A DNA stretch of 64,000 bases from CAVTPD01 sp963736575 (GCA_963736575.1 CAVTPD010000003.1:1426001-1490000), one strand, 5' to 3'. Numbered from the stretch's first letter, positions 16,730-26,407 are shown. Made by a program: numbers and translations. Notes: a model not told the origin generated them from the letters alone.

Positions 16730-18055
16730 CTATCCTTCAATATCTATAAAAAACCTTACTTCAATAAGAAGCTTTTTAAACTCCGTAAAGTCCGCTTTCA
16801 TTTTAATAGAAACCTTTTCTTTTTCAACCAATTCGGCTAAACGTTCCGGTAAGGCTATTTCTTGTCCAATAACTTCGTCTACCACATCTTTGAATTTAGC
16901 CGGGTGTGCCGTAGATAAGAAAATACCCGTTGCATCTAACTCACGTTCTTTAAACACATCTACCAAGCCCAAGAAAGCCACTGCTGTATGCGGACACATT
17001 ACATAACCGGTTTCATCAAACACCTTCTTCATGGCGTGTTTGGTAACATCGTCGTTGTAGTATTTACCCACAATGTTGGCGCTTACTTCGGTAAAGTTTT
17101 CTTTAAAGAAGTTAATCATTCTAGGGAAGTTGCTTGGGTTACCCACGTCCATAGCGTTAGAAATAGTAGCTTCAGAAGCTCTAGGTGTAAACGCACCACC
17201 GCTTAAATATTCCGGTACTATGTTGTTCATGTTGGTAGAAGCCACAAACAACTCTACGGGCAAGCCCATTTTTTTGGCAATTAAACCACCGCAAAGATTC
17301 CCGAAATTTCCGCTTGGCACAGCAAAAACTGGTTTTTTACCCAACTTCTTTACTTGCGCATACGCGTAGAAGTAGTAAAAAGATTGTGGTATTAAACGCG
17401 CAATATTAATGGAGTTGGCCGAACTTAAATTCAGTTTCTCATTCAATTCTTTGTCTAAGAAAGCTTCTTTCACCAGCTTTTGGCAATCGTCAAAAACACC
17501 GTCAATTTCTAAAGCGGTAATATTTTGGCCAAAAGTTGTTAATTGCTTTTCTTGGTGTATGCTTACTTTTCCGCTAGGGTAAAGAATGGTAACGTTAATG
17601 CCTTTAATGCCTAAGAAACCGTGTGCTACGGCACTTCCTGTATCGCCGGAAGTGGCCACCAAAATGTTAATTTCTTTCTGTTCCTTTTTCAGGAAATAAG
17701 ACATACAGCGCGACATAAAACGAGCACCGAAATCTTTAAACGCCAAAGAAGGTCCGTGGAATAATTCCAGCACATTCATTGGGCCAACAATATGTCTAAC
17801 GGGCGCGTCAAAATTAACGGCATCGTATACAATCTCTTTTAAATCGGCTTCCGGAATTTCATCACCAATTAATGCTTTGGCAACTTCAAAAGAAATTTCC
17901 TGAAAGCTTAAGTTTTCAATATTATCGAAAAAAGCCTGAGGCAACTCAGGGAATTCGGTAGGCATGTATAAACCGTTATCGGCTGGTAAACCTTTGAAAA
18001 TAGCCGTTTCAAAATTTACATTTTCTACCTGACCTTTCGTGCTGTATAATTCCAT
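16730..18055 (-). CDS. thrC: Threonine synthase
   Basis: PLP enzyme converting O-phosphohomoserine to threonine and phosphate; cytoplasmic, last step of threonine synthesis. The N-terminus MELYSTKGQ is typical. The PLP-binding Lys lies in LAFKDFGARF (about Lys107), and the phosphate-binding segment is ATSGDTGSA (about residues 140-150), with PSGNFGNL later. The domain ends near residue 425; the last 15 residues (includes EVRFFIDIEG) are an extra tail running close to the terminator and may result from loss of an earlier stop. Third gene of thrABC, 21 bp after thrB. Confidence 0.96.
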   Translation of the reverse strand: MELYSTKGQVENVNFETAIFKGLPADNGLYMPTEFPELPQAFFDNIENLSFQEISFEVAKALIGDEIPEADLKEIVYDAVNFDAPVRHIVGPMNVLELFHGPSLAFKDFGARFMSRCMSYFLKKEQKEINILVATSGDTGSAVAHGFLGIKGINVTILYPSGKVSIHQEKQLTTFGQNITALEIDGVFDDCQKLVKEAFLDKELNEKLNLSSANSINIARLIPQSFYYFYAYAQVKKLGKKPVFAVPSGNFGNLCGGLIAKKMGLPVELFVASTNMNNIVPEYLSGGAFTPRASEATISNAMDVGNPSNFPRMINFFKENFTEVSANIVGKYYNDDVTKHAMKKVFDETGYVMCPHTAVAFLGLVDVFKERELDATGIFLSTAHPAKFKDVVDEVIGQEIALPERLAELVEKEKVSIKMKADFTEFKKLLIEVRFFIDIEG

Positions 18056-18076
18056 TTTCTGTAAATACAGTTGTGT

Positions 18077-19009
18077 TTATTCTATAATTCTTGGTCCGTT
18101 AGGGCTTATTTTAGAAACCAAAACCTGACTCTCAATATGTATGCTGTCGTAAACGGCTTTCATAGCCGCACCAATTTTTTTCGCTTCTTCCATAGAGGTG
18201 CTTAATGCAAAAATAGAAGGTCCCGAACCGGAAATACTAGCGCCCAAAGCACCGTGTTTTAATGCTTCGGCTTTAGCCAAATCAAAACCCGGTATTAAAA
18301 TAGAACGCACAGGTTCTACAATAACATCTTGCAAAGAACGGCCGATTAACTCGTAATCGTTTCGGTACAAGCCCGCCACAAGTCCGCCCAAATTACCCCA
18401 TTGTATAACGGCATCTTTCATTTCCACTTGTTTACGAAGAATGCTTCTGGCATCTTTCGTTTTAACATCTATTTGCGGATGAATAATGGTAGCGTGCAGT
18501 TTGTCGGGTGTAGGTAACTGAATAAAATCCAACGGATCATAACTTCGGATTAAAACAAAACCACCCAATAAAGACGGAGCAACATTGTCGGCATGGGCAG
18601 AACCACTGGCCAAACGTTCGCCTTCCATAGCAAAAGAAAGCAATTCTTCTGTTTTTAACGGGCGGCCTAAAAGTTCGTTAAGGGCATAAATCCCCACTAC
18701 CGAACTGGCAGCGCTAGAACCTAAACCAGAATTTAAAGGCATTCCTTTTTCCAGTTCAATATCTACACCTTGGTCCGAACCAATGTGTTTTAAGTATTTG
18801 CTAATAACTAAGCTAACGGTATTCTTCGCGGGGTCTAAAGGCAAAAAGCCATTGTCACCCGTAATGGAAGTAATCCGAACTTTGTTTTCAGCATTTAAAG
18901 TGATTTTTGCACTATCGCCCGGTTGATCCAATGCAAAGCCCAATACATCGAAGCCACAGGCTACGTTGGCTACAGTGGCAGGAGCGAAAGCTTTTATAGA
19001 TTTTGACAT
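18077..19009 (-). CDS. thrB: Homoserine kinase
   Basis: GHMP-family kinase that phosphorylates L-homoserine with ATP; cytoplasmic. The N-terminus KAFAPATVANVACGFD is the conserved substrate-binding start, the ATP loop is PLNSGLGSSAASS (about residues 91-103), and the third GHMP motif GALGASISGSGPS lies in the last quarter. Length of 310 aa is normal. It lies between thrA (6 bp gap upstream) and thrC (21 bp downstream), so a single operon delivers all dedicated threonine steps apart from asd. Confidence 0.96.
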   Translation of the reverse strand: MSKSIKAFAPATVANVACGFDVLGFALDQPGDSAKITLNAENKVRITSITGDNGFLPLDPAKNTVSLVISKYLKHIGSDQGVDIELEKGMPLNSGLGSSAASSVVGIYALNELLGRPLKTEELLSFAMEGERLASGSAHADNVAPSLLGGFVLIRSYDPLDFIQLPTPDKLHATIIHPQIDVKTKDARSILRKQVEMKDAVIQWGNLGGLVAGLYRNDYELIGRSLQDVIVEPVRSILIPGFDLAKAEALKHGALGASISGSGPSIFALSTSMEEAKKIGAAMKAVYDSIHIESQVLVSKISPNGPRIIE

Positions 19010-19015
19010 TTGTTT

Positions 19016-21475
19016 TTAAGATAGATAATTACAAACACGGATGATATCGGCAAAAACACCGGCTGCGGTTACTTCTGCACCGGCACCGGGTCCTTTAATT
19101 ACTAAAGGATTGTTGGTATATCTTCGTGTGGTGTAAGAAATCATGTTGTCACTGCCCGAAAGCGCAAAGAAAGGATGAGAACTGTCAATCGATTGAAGTC
19201 CCACTTTTACTTTACCTCTGTCCATACTGGCAATGAAACACAGTTTTTTGTTAGCAGCGTTGGCCGCGGTAATCATTTTGTTAAAACTAGGTTCCGCTTT
19301 TTCTAATTCTGAAAAGAAAGAATCCACATCCGGAGCGTTAATACAGCTTTCCGGTAGAATATTTTCAACTACAATATCTTCAGGTTCTAAGGCGTACGCC
19401 GATTCTCTGGAAAGAATAAGAATCTTTCTGGCTACGTCCATTCCGTTTAAATCGTCTCTTGGATCGGGTTCTGTAAATCCGGCTTCTTTCGCTTTTAAAA
19501 CCACATCTTTAAAAGAAGTAGTGCCATCATACGTATTGAAGATGTAAGAAAGCGATCCCGAAAGCACACCTTCGATTTTCAAGATTTCGTCACCACTGTG
19601 CATTAAATCTTGTAAGGTGTTAATTACAGGTAAGCCCGCACCAACATTGGTCTCGTACAAGAACAACACATTGCGTTTGAAAGCGGTAGTTTTTAAACGT
19701 TCGTATTCGTCAAAACCTAAGGAATTGGCAATCTTGTTGGGCGTTACAATAGAAATACTGGCGTCTAAAATCTTGTTGTAGAATTTAGGAATTTCTTTAT
19801 TAGAAGTGTTGTCAACAAAAATACTGTTGGACAAATTCATGCCAATCATTTTGTCTACAAAACTTTCTAATGACGAAGGTTCAGCCCCGTCTAATAAATT
19901 AGGCCAAGTGGTTAAATCTAAACCGTCTTCGCTAAAGGCCATCTTTTTACTGTTGGCAATAGCAATTACGCGAAGGTCTATGCCTTTCTTTTCGCCTAGA
20001 TATATTTTTTGATCTTTAATCTGCTCTAATAAAGTCTTGCCAATTAAACCAGGGCCCACCATAAATACATTAACCGTGTGGTTAACATTTTGGAAGAAGG
20101 CACTGTGTAAAACGTTAAGTGCTTTACTAATGTCAGATTTTTTGATTACTGCCGAAATGTTCAGTTCAGAAGAACCTTGTGCAATGGCTGCTATATTGAT
20201 ACCGTTTCTTCCTAAAGCAGAGAACATTCTGCCCGAAATACCCGGCGTTTCTTGCATGTTTTCACCAACAATGGCCACTACCGAAAGACCCGTTACTACT
20301 TTAACGCGTTCAATTTTTCCGGCGCTCACTTCCATCTCAAATTCTTTTTCGATCAGGTTTTTAGCCAATTCACCTTGCCCCGGAGCTACAGCAAATGTGA
20401 TGGAATGCTCCGAAGAAGCTTGCGTGATTAAGATTAGGTTTACTTCTTTAGAAGCTAAGGTACTGAACAAACGGGCAGAAAAACCCGAAACGCCAATCAT
20501 ACCCGAACCCTGAACGGTTACCAAAGAAACATCATCAATCGATGAAATTCCTTTAACCCGTAATTTATGCGGGGTTCCGCTTTTATCACTAATTAAAGTG
20601 CCCGGGAAATCCGGATTAAACGTATTCTTAATTCGGATTGGGATATTTTTTACAAATACAGGCTGAAGGGTAGGCGGGTAAATCACCTTGGCACCAAAGT
20701 GCGACATCTCCATAGCTTCGCTGTACGAAATGGCTTCCAGAGAATACGCTTTTTTTACTTTGCGTGGATCGGCAGTCATAACGCCGTCTACGTCCGTCCA
20801 GATTTCAGTTTCTTCTGCATTTAAAGCCGAAGCAATGATAGACGCTGTATAATCAGATCCGCCACGGCCTAAAGTGGTCGTGATTCCTTGTTCGTTAGAA
20901 CCAATAAAACCCGTTACCAACTTAATAGTATCGGTATCTTTACTGTATAAATCTTTTATAAGCTGATCAGTGATTTTGAAATCAACTTTTGCTTTACCGA
21001 AATCGCTGTTGGTTTTTACAATGGTTCTAGAGTCGACTGCAACACAGTTTAAACCTCTTTGTTGTGCCGCTTTGGCTAAAATAACCACGTTAATTCTTTC
21101 GCCATGGCTAAGAATAAAATCCAATGATTTTTGTGATAGTTCCTGCACCAAAAATACCCCTTGCAGCACATCTTCCAGTTCGTTTAAAAGACGCTTGATT
21201 TCAGCAAATACTGAACTCTGGTCTTTCATTTCTACCAAAGAACGTACTAATTCAAAATGGATTTTTTCGAACTCAGTAAGGGTTTGGGTGTAACTTTCGT
21301 TTTGGGCAGCCGCCTCTTCACTCATTTTAAGCAGCTTGTTGGTCATACCACCAACTGCCGAAAAAACCGAGGTAAAAGCAATGCCTTTTTCTTTATACGA
21401 CTTTAATATTTTAATAACCTGCTCAATTCTGTCTGCAGATCCTACGGAAGTTCCCCCAAATTTTAATACCCTCAT
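19016..21475 (-). CDS. thrA: Bifunctional aspartokinase / homoserine dehydrogenase
   Basis: Fused enzyme for the first and third steps of the aspartate pathway. The ATG at 21475 gives MRVLKFGGTSVGSADRI, the invariant aspartokinase start; the longer frame adds 14 unrelated residues. The kinase covers about residues 1-290 with GRGGSDYTAS. Two ACT-type regulatory segments (about 310-455; SVVAIVGENMQETPG) should bind threonine for feedback control. Homoserine dehydrogenase occupies about 465-819, with the nucleotide-binding MVGPGLIGKTLL and the catalytic-region signature GVLSGSLSYIFN. Length of 819 aa matches the family. First gene of thrABC. No leader peptide rich in Thr/Ile codons was found upstream, so attenuation of the enteric type is not supported. 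Confidence 0.97.
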   Translation of the reverse strand: MRVLKFGGTSVGSADRIEQVIKILKSYKEKGIAFTSVFSAVGGMTNKLLKMSEEAAAQNESYTQTLTEFEKIHFELVRSLVEMKDQSSVFAEIKRLLNELEDVLQGVFLVQELSQKSLDFILSHGERINVVILAKAAQQRGLNCVAVDSRTIVKTNSDFGKAKVDFKITDQLIKDLYSKDTDTIKLVTGFIGSNEQGITTTLGRGGSDYTASIIASALNAEETEIWTDVDGVMTADPRKVKKAYSLEAISYSEAMEMSHFGAKVIYPPTLQPVFVKNIPIRIKNTFNPDFPGTLISDKSGTPHKLRVKGISSIDDVSLVTVQGSGMIGVSGFSARLFSTLASKEVNLILITQASSEHSITFAVAPGQGELAKNLIEKEFEMEVSAGKIERVKVVTGLSVVAIVGENMQETPGISGRMFSALGRNGINIAAIAQGSSELNISAVIKKSDISKALNVLHSAFFQNVNHTVNVFMVGPGLIGKTLLEQIKDQKIYLGEKKGIDLRVIAIANSKKMAFSEDGLDLTTWPNLLDGAEPSSLESFVDKMIGMNLSNSIFVDNTSNKEIPKFYNKILDASISIVTPNKIANSLGFDEYERLKTTAFKRNVLFLYETNVGAGLPVINTLQDLMHSGDEILKIEGVLSGSLSYIFNTYDGTTSFKDVVLKAKEAGFTEPDPRDDLNGMDVARKILILSRESAYALEPEDIVVENILPESCINAPDVDSFFSELEKAEPSFNKMITAANAANKKLCFIASMDRGKVKVGLQSIDSSHPFFALSGSDNMISYTTRRYTNNPLVIKGPGAGAEVTAAGVFADIIRVCNYLS

Positions 21476-21616
21476 CTCACGCCGAAAATTTATATTCGTT
21501 TTTATGCAATTTTGCAAATATCGTTATGATTATCGCATTTTCACAATGAATTTAATCTTATGTGTGAAAGAAGGGGGTGTGAGTCTATTTCACAGCAAGC
21601 TACTACGTCATCTTCG

Positions 21617-21634
21617 TTCCGATAATTATCGGAA
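21617..21634. repeat. Perfect 18-bp palindrome, REP-like
   Basis: TTCCGATAATTATCGGAA flanked by CG and ATGAC, in the gap between thrA and the toxin-antitoxin genes. The same general design (GTCATTCC-type flanks around a palindrome) appears near 14603 and 15190. The rest of 21518-21803 holds only this and the direct repeat at 21721. Confidence 0.6.
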
Positions 21635-21720
21635 TGACCCGGAGATATACGCTCCCAAAAAGGGAGCTGTCTTCTGTTATAGAGCTAAAGTCGGATTTAA
21701 AAGTGTTGCTGTTGAATCAC

Positions 21721-21744
21721 TGAACTAAGTTCCGCGCTAGGCAG
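21721..21744. repeat. 24-bp direct repeat, left copy (flanks toxin-antitoxin pair)
   Basis: Starts TGAACTAAGTTCC and ends CGCTAGGCAG; 23 of 24 bases match the copy at 22341. The two starts are exactly 620 bp apart and bracket the toxin-antitoxin genes. The GAAC-TAA-GTTC core is itself a small hairpin. Confidence 0.7.
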
Positions 21745-21803
21745 ATAATCCAAAACGGTTGTGATCTTTGATCTAATTATTAAAAATATCAGTATCTTAG
21801 AAT

Positions 21804-22037
21804 ATGGCAAAGGTGAAGAATCGTAAACAGTTAATTGAGAAGATTAAAAAAATTGATGATCAAAATGTCATTGATGAAATAAGTAGGCTTCTTGAAATAA
21901 ATATCGATGAATCAGTCTATATAATAAAAGAAGAGCAAAAAAAAGCGATCCATGAGGGTCGTGAACAAATTGCAAGAGGTGAAGGAGTACCGTCTGAAAG
22001 AGTTTTTAAAGATATTTCAGAATGGCTAAACAAGTAA
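21804..22037 (+). CDS. Type II antitoxin
   Basis: 77-aa antitoxin, probably neutralising the RelE/ParE toxin encoded just downstream. The N-terminal part (KQLIEKIKKIDDQNVIDEISRL) resembles the short helical dimerising region of addiction-module antitoxins seen in Bacteroidota, and the C-terminal half (KAIHEGREQIARGEGVPSER) carries the EGREQI..G phrase typical of the toxin-binding tail. The stop overlaps the toxin start by 16 bp, the usual order with antitoxin first, which would couple translation. Autoregulation by the complex is expected from the class, but no operator was identified. The locus is framed by 24-bp direct repeats. Confidence 0.82.
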   Translation: MAKVKNRKQLIEKIKKIDDQNVIDEISRLLEINIDESVYIIKEEQKKAIHEGREQIARGEGVPSERVFKDISEWLNK

Positions 22038-22318
22038 TTTGGTCCCAACGTGCGGCTAAAGAACTTAATGAAATTCTAATTTTTTGGATAGAGCATAATA
22101 AATTCAATACATATAGTAAAAAGCTTAGCAAACTATTTGAAGAGGCTACTCAATTAGTAGCTATTCATCCTAATACGGGAAGATTAACTGATTATAAAAA
22201 CGTTAGGTATAAGATTGTTCGGGATTATCTAATGATGTATGAAGTGCTTGGAAACCAAATTCATATTCTTACTATTTGGGACAATAGACAAAATCCTGAA
22301 AAATTAGAAGTTCGGTGA
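22022..22318 (+). CDS. RelE/ParE-family toxin
   Basis: 98-aa toxin of the RelE/ParE superfamily. The start overlaps the antitoxin end (ATGGCTAAACAAG). Family features are WSQRAAKELNEILIFW at the N-terminus (helix alpha 1), PNTGRLTDYKNVRYKIVRDYLMMYEV (the central beta strands; quoted here only as landmarks at about residues 58-78) and the closing WDNRQNPEKL, a phrase typical of the ParE side. Whether it attacks gyrase or mRNA cannot be told from sequence; the WDNRQNP ending favours ParE-like. With the antitoxin it forms a compact 515-bp module. Confidence 0.85.
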   Translation: MAKQVIWSQRAAKELNEILIFWIEHNKFNTYSKKLSKLFEEATQLVAIHPNTGRLTDYKNVRYKIVRDYLMMYEVLGNQIHILTIWDNRQNPEKLEVR

Positions 22319-22340
22319 TCACTTATGGATGTGTATGCCT

Positions 22341-22364
22341 TGAACTAAGTTCCACGCTAGGCAG
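22341..22364. repeat. 24-bp direct repeat, right copy
   Basis: Partner of the repeat at 21721, one base different (G to A). The rest of 22365-22601 has a small hairpin CCGCA-TCAAG-TGCGG near 22440 and a CCCCTC-TTTG-GAGGGG inverted repeat near 22551, typical dispersed repeats of this genome; no gene is seen. Confidence 0.7.
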
Positions 22365-22601
22365 GGCTAATTAAAAAAAATGATGTCCTTTTTACTTGGA
22401 AACAAACCTCTTCTGAACTTTCCTTCGAAAAGCCCACTACCGCATCAAGTGCGGCACAGGCTTTCCCTCAGGAAGGAGTTGTAGCATCAAGCTATGTTTA
22501 TTTTATAAATAAAGTCAAATATTTATATGTATGTTTGATTCTAGTTATTCCCCTCTTTGGAGGGGTTAGGGGTGGGTAATATTCTTTACATAAGTAATTA
22601 A

Positions 22602-25382
22602 CTACAACTTACCCTTTAAAAACTTAGCGGTATGGTTGTCTTTAACCTTGGCTAATTCTTCCGGAGTTCCGGCGAAACAAATCTCACCGCCTCTGTCACC
22701 ACCTTCGGGACCTAAATCAATTACCCAGTCGGCACATTTAATTACGTCCATGTTGTGTTCAATCACCAAAACCGAATGGCCATTGTCAATTAAAGCATTC
22801 ATCGATTTTAATAATTTGGCAATATCGTTAAAATGAAGCCCGGTAGTTGGTTCGTCAAAAATGAACAACTTAGGCGCTTCACTTCTTCCTTTAGAAAGGA
22901 AAGAAGCCAGTTTTACCCGTTGTGCTTCACCACCACTTAATGAATTAGAAGATTGCCCTAAACTAACATAACCCAAACCTACTTGTCTAAGTGGTTCTAG
23001 TTTTTCTAAAATTTTAGGGTGTTTGCTAAAGAAATCAATAGCGTCTTCAATGGTTAAATCTAAAACTTCCGAAATGTTTTTTCCGCTGTATTCTACATCT
23101 AAAACCTCTTGTTTAAAACGTTTTCCTTTGCAGACTTCACAGGTTAAATGAAGGTCGGCCATAAATTGCATTTCAATTTTTACCGTTCCTTCGCCTTGGC
23201 AATTGTCGCATCTTCCGCCTTCCACATTAAAAGAAAACATAGACGGTTTAAAACCGCGTTGTTGTGACAACGGTTGGTCGGCATACAACTGACGGATGAA
23301 ATCATAGCCTTTTATATACGTAATAGGATTAGAACGAGACGATTTACCAATTGGGTTCTGGTCTACCAATTCAATCTCCTCAATGGCTTCAATGTTACCC
23401 GACATCTCGGTGAATTTACCCGTGAAATCACTGTGCTCTCCAAAATGCTTTTTAACAGCTGGGTAAATGATCTTCTTTACCAAAGTAGATTTTCCCGAAC
23501 CGGAAACCCCAGTAATTACCGTTAAAGTATGTAGTGGAATGGTTACGTCTACGTTTTTAAGGTTATTTTCGCTGGCGCCTTTAAATTCTAAAAAGTGTTG
23601 CCACTTTCTTCTATTTTTAGGAACAGAGACTTCCAAATCGCCATTTAAGTAACGATTGGTTAAAGAGCGTTCATTACCGCCTATGTCAGCCAGTTTACCT
23701 TGGTAAATTAATTCTCCACCTAGTCTACCGGCTTCAGGACCTATGTCAATTAATTCATCCGCTGCGCGCATCACTTCTTCTTCATGTTCTACTACAATTA
23801 CAGTATTGCCTAAATCACGTAAGTGTTTTAAGACGCCAATTAATTGTTCGGTATCACGTGGATGCAAACCAATACTTGGTTCATCTAAAATATACATGGA
23901 GCCAACTAAAGCACTACCTAAATGCGTTGCTAGTTTTATACGCTGGTGCTCCCCGCCAGAAAGCGTAGAGGATAATCGGTTCAGGGTTAAATAACCCAAA
24001 CCCACTTGGGTTAAAAATCCTAAACGGTTGGTGATCTCTTTTAGAAGTCGGCTAGCTACTTTTTCTTGGTATTCGTTTAATTCTATATTCTGAAACCAAA
24101 TCAATAATTGATCTACGGGTACCAGTAATAACTCAATGATTGATTTACCATTTACTTTTACATAGTTGGCATCTTGTCTAACACGTGTGCCTTTACAATC
24201 TGGGCAAATTGTTCGGCCACGGTATCTAGAAAGTAAAACACGGTATTGTATTTTATGCAGTTGGCTTTCTAAATGTTTAAAAAACTCGTTCAGGCCATCA
24301 AAATACTTGTTCCCTGTCCAAAGTAAATCTTTGTCTTTTTGGTCTAAATCTTTGTACGGACGGTGAATGGGGAAATCAAATTTAATTCCGTTTTTAATAA
24401 TAGGTTCTGCCCACGCTTTTAATTTTTCACCACGCCATGGCGCAACGGCTCCTTCAAAAAGAGATAAATTCTTATCTGGAATTACCAAGTCTGGATCTAT
24501 ACCTAAAATATGACCAAAGCCTTCGCATTTTTTGCAAGCACCAAAAGGATTATTAAAACTGAAAAAGTTAACCGTTGGGATTTCAAAAGTCATCCCGTCC
24601 ATTTCGAACTTATCAGAGAAGGTTTTTAAAACATTGGTAGTGTAATCAAATACTTGGCATTCGTCTTCGCCTTCAAATAAAGCCGTTTGTACCGAATCCG
24701 ATAACCTGAAAACCAATTCTTCATCGTCTTTTTTGGAAACCACGCGGTCTATTATAATGTAAATGGCTTTGCCTTTTAACTTAGTTGCTTCGGCATCTTC
24801 CACTTGCATCATTTCATTGTCTACCATTATTCTGGTAAACCCTTTTTTAAGCAAAAGCTCTAATTCTTTCTTTAGTGTTCTTTCAGGATGAACTTTTAAA
24901 AGACTTAATAATAAAACTTTGCTGCCTTCTGGTAGGCTAATGATGTAATCTACAACATCACTTACACTATGTTTTTTTACCTCTTTACCACTAACAGGAG
25001 AATAGGTAATGCCTACTCTAGCATAAAGAAGTTTTAAGTAATCGTAAATTTCGGTACTAGTTCCCACAGTAGATCGTGGGTTTTTTGTTGTTACTTTTTG
25101 TTCAATGGCAATGGCGGGCGAAACCCCTTTTATGTATTCTACTGCTGGTTTTTCCATTCGTCCTAAAAACTGACGCGCATAAGAACTTAAGCTTTCTACA
25201 TACATCCGTTGCCCTTCTGCATATAAAGTATCAAAGGCAAGGGAAGATTTTCCAGATCCAGAAACCCCCGTAATAACTGTAAGTGTGTTTCTCTTTACAG
25301 CAACATCTATGTTTTTAAGGTTATTTTCTTTGGCACCTTTTATAATGATGTATTCTTTTGGGTCTAACGTTTCGATTTCCAT
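22602..25382 (-). CDS. uvrA: Excinuclease ABC subunit A
   Basis: Damage-recognition ATPase of nucleotide excision repair; it loads UvrB at lesions. Two ABC modules are present. Walker A 1 is GVSGSGKSSLAFDTL (about residues 37-51) and Walker A 2 is GVSGSGKSTLV in the second half. Signature sequences are LSGGEHQRIKLA and LSGGEAQRVKLA. Zinc-binding Cys pairs are visible in CKKCEGFG, CPDCKG and in CDNCQGEG with CEVCKG. The length of 926 aa and the conserved end are normal. It is a single gene, divergent from the sigma factor at 25588. uvrB and uvrC are not in the window. Confidence 0.98.
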   Translation of the reverse strand: MEIETLDPKEYIIIKGAKENNLKNIDVAVKRNTLTVITGVSGSGKSSLAFDTLYAEGQRMYVESLSSYARQFLGRMEKPAVEYIKGVSPAIAIEQKVTTKNPRSTVGTSTEIYDYLKLLYARVGITYSPVSGKEVKKHSVSDVVDYIISLPEGSKVLLLSLLKVHPERTLKKELELLLKKGFTRIMVDNEMMQVEDAEATKLKGKAIYIIIDRVVSKKDDEELVFRLSDSVQTALFEGEDECQVFDYTTNVLKTFSDKFEMDGMTFEIPTVNFFSFNNPFGACKKCEGFGHILGIDPDLVIPDKNLSLFEGAVAPWRGEKLKAWAEPIIKNGIKFDFPIHRPYKDLDQKDKDLLWTGNKYFDGLNEFFKHLESQLHKIQYRVLLSRYRGRTICPDCKGTRVRQDANYVKVNGKSIIELLLVPVDQLLIWFQNIELNEYQEKVASRLLKEITNRLGFLTQVGLGYLTLNRLSSTLSGGEHQRIKLATHLGSALVGSMYILDEPSIGLHPRDTEQLIGVLKHLRDLGNTVIVVEHEEEVMRAADELIDIGPEAGRLGGELIYQGKLADIGGNERSLTNRYLNGDLEVSVPKNRRKWQHFLEFKGASENNLKNVDVTIPLHTLTVITGVSGSGKSTLVKKIIYPAVKKHFGEHSDFTGKFTEMSGNIEAIEEIELVDQNPIGKSSRSNPITYIKGYDFIRQLYADQPLSQQRGFKPSMFSFNVEGGRCDNCQGEGTVKIEMQFMADLHLTCEVCKGKRFKQEVLDVEYSGKNISEVLDLTIEDAIDFFSKHPKILEKLEPLRQVGLGYVSLGQSSNSLSGGEAQRVKLASFLSKGRSEAPKLFIFDEPTTGLHFNDIAKLLKSMNALIDNGHSVLVIEHNMDVIKCADWVIDLGPEGGDRGGEICFAGTPEELAKVKDNHTAKFLKGKL

Positions 25383-25587
25383 GAATGGAGGATTTGTTCA
25401 GCTGCAAATTTAACAAGATTATACTGCTAGCCTAGGAAGATAAATATTTGCTTTTTAGAATTATTCTTAGTAATTTAAGGGTTACAAATTAATCAGGAGT
25501 TGTATATACTCTTGTAGTTAATTCAAATTCAAACCTAAAGGATACTATATGATTTAGACTTCTACGTTATCAATTTGCAACGTAGCT

Positions 25588-26187
25588 ATGAAAAATAAGA
25601 AGTATGAAAACGACACTGTATTAGTGTCTAAATACCTTAAAGGTGACGAGTCCGCATTTGAATTATTAGTTAAAAAATACAATACCAAAGTATATTCCAC
25701 AATCTTAATGATTGTTAAAGATAAAAGTCTTGCAGAAGATTTGGCGCAGGATACTTTTATTAAAGCAATTAATAAGTTGCATTCGGGTACGTATAACGAA
25801 GAGGGTAAATTTGGCCCTTGGTTAACACGTATGGCGTATAATTTAGCTATTGATCACTTCCGGAAACAAAAAAGAAACCCAGAATCTATAGTAGAGGACA
25901 ATTCTCCGATCTATCACACGTTAGAGTATTCAGAAGATTCCGCAGAAATAATGCAGGAAAGAGATGAGACAGTTAAAAACCTGAAAGTTTTGATTGAAAC
26001 ATTGCCTGAATCGCAAAAGGAGGTATTAAAAATGAGACATTACGCCGAAATGAGTTTTCAAGAAATTGCTGAGGCTACTGGTGTAAGTATTAATACCGCG
26101 TTAGGTAGAATGCGTTATGCGTTAATCAATCTTCGAAAGAAAATGGAACAAACGCAAATTGCTTATGATAAACACCTCTACATTTGA
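25588..26187 (+). CDS. ECF-type RNA polymerase sigma factor
   Basis: Extracytoplasmic-function sigma factor (199 aa) that should redirect RNA polymerase to a small regulon. Sigma region 2 is at about residues 22-95 (FELLVKKYNTKVYST, DLAQDTFIKAI, NLAIDHFRK) and region 4 at about 135-190 (LPESQKEVLKMRHYAEMSF, EIAEATGVSINTALGRM). Region 3 is missing, as expected. A small gene overlaps its end, in the position where an anti-sigma factor normally lies, followed by a TonB-dependent receptor, though this receptor lacks the FecA-type signalling domain. Confidence 0.9.
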   Translation: MKNKKYENDTVLVSKYLKGDESAFELLVKKYNTKVYSTILMIVKDKSLAEDLAQDTFIKAINKLHSGTYNEEGKFGPWLTRMAYNLAIDHFRKQKRNPESIVEDNSPIYHTLEYSEDSAEIMQERDETVKNLKVLIETLPESQKEVLKMRHYAEMSFQEIAEATGVSINTALGRMRYALINLRKKMEQTQIAYDKHLYI

Positions 26188-26407
26188 TGATCTTTTGGTT
26201 TTATATGTGTACGATGAATTAAAAGAAAAAGAAAAACGAACTGTTGAACAAAGAATTTTAAACGACAATAAAGTGCTAAATTCTTTTGTGAAATTAGACT
26301 CTATGGCTTTAGAGTTAAATAAAACGAAGCCAAAAATGAGTGAAACTTCTATAGAAGCGGTATTAATGTACTCTAGAAGTAGGAATGCTATAAGAAAGAG
26401 GTCTTAA
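26165..26407 (+). CDS. Small protein cotranscribed with the sigma factor, possible anti-sigma factor
   Basis: 80-aa acidic/basic helical protein that overlaps the sigma gene's 3' end by 23 bp in another frame. I prefer the ATG at 26165 (MINTSTFDDLLVLYVYDEL); an earlier ATG at 26159 adds two residues. The segment LLVLYVYDELKEKEKRTVEQRI resembles the short N-terminal helical region of anti-sigma factors (the zinc-finger-less Bacteroidota kind), including the acidic E-L pair followed by a basic stretch. There is no transmembrane helix and no Cys/His zinc site. The function is inferred from position alone. Its stop codon lies inside the terminator stem. Confidence 0.6.
   Translation: MINTSTFDDLLVLYVYDELKEKEKRTVEQRILNDNKVLNSFVKLDSMALELNKTKPKMSETSIEAVLMYSRSRNAIRKRS

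Noticed and set aside
21476..21803. Threonine attenuator upstream of thrA
   Set aside because: No short leader frame rich in Thr/Ile codons and no terminator/antiterminator pair was found between 21476 and 21617.
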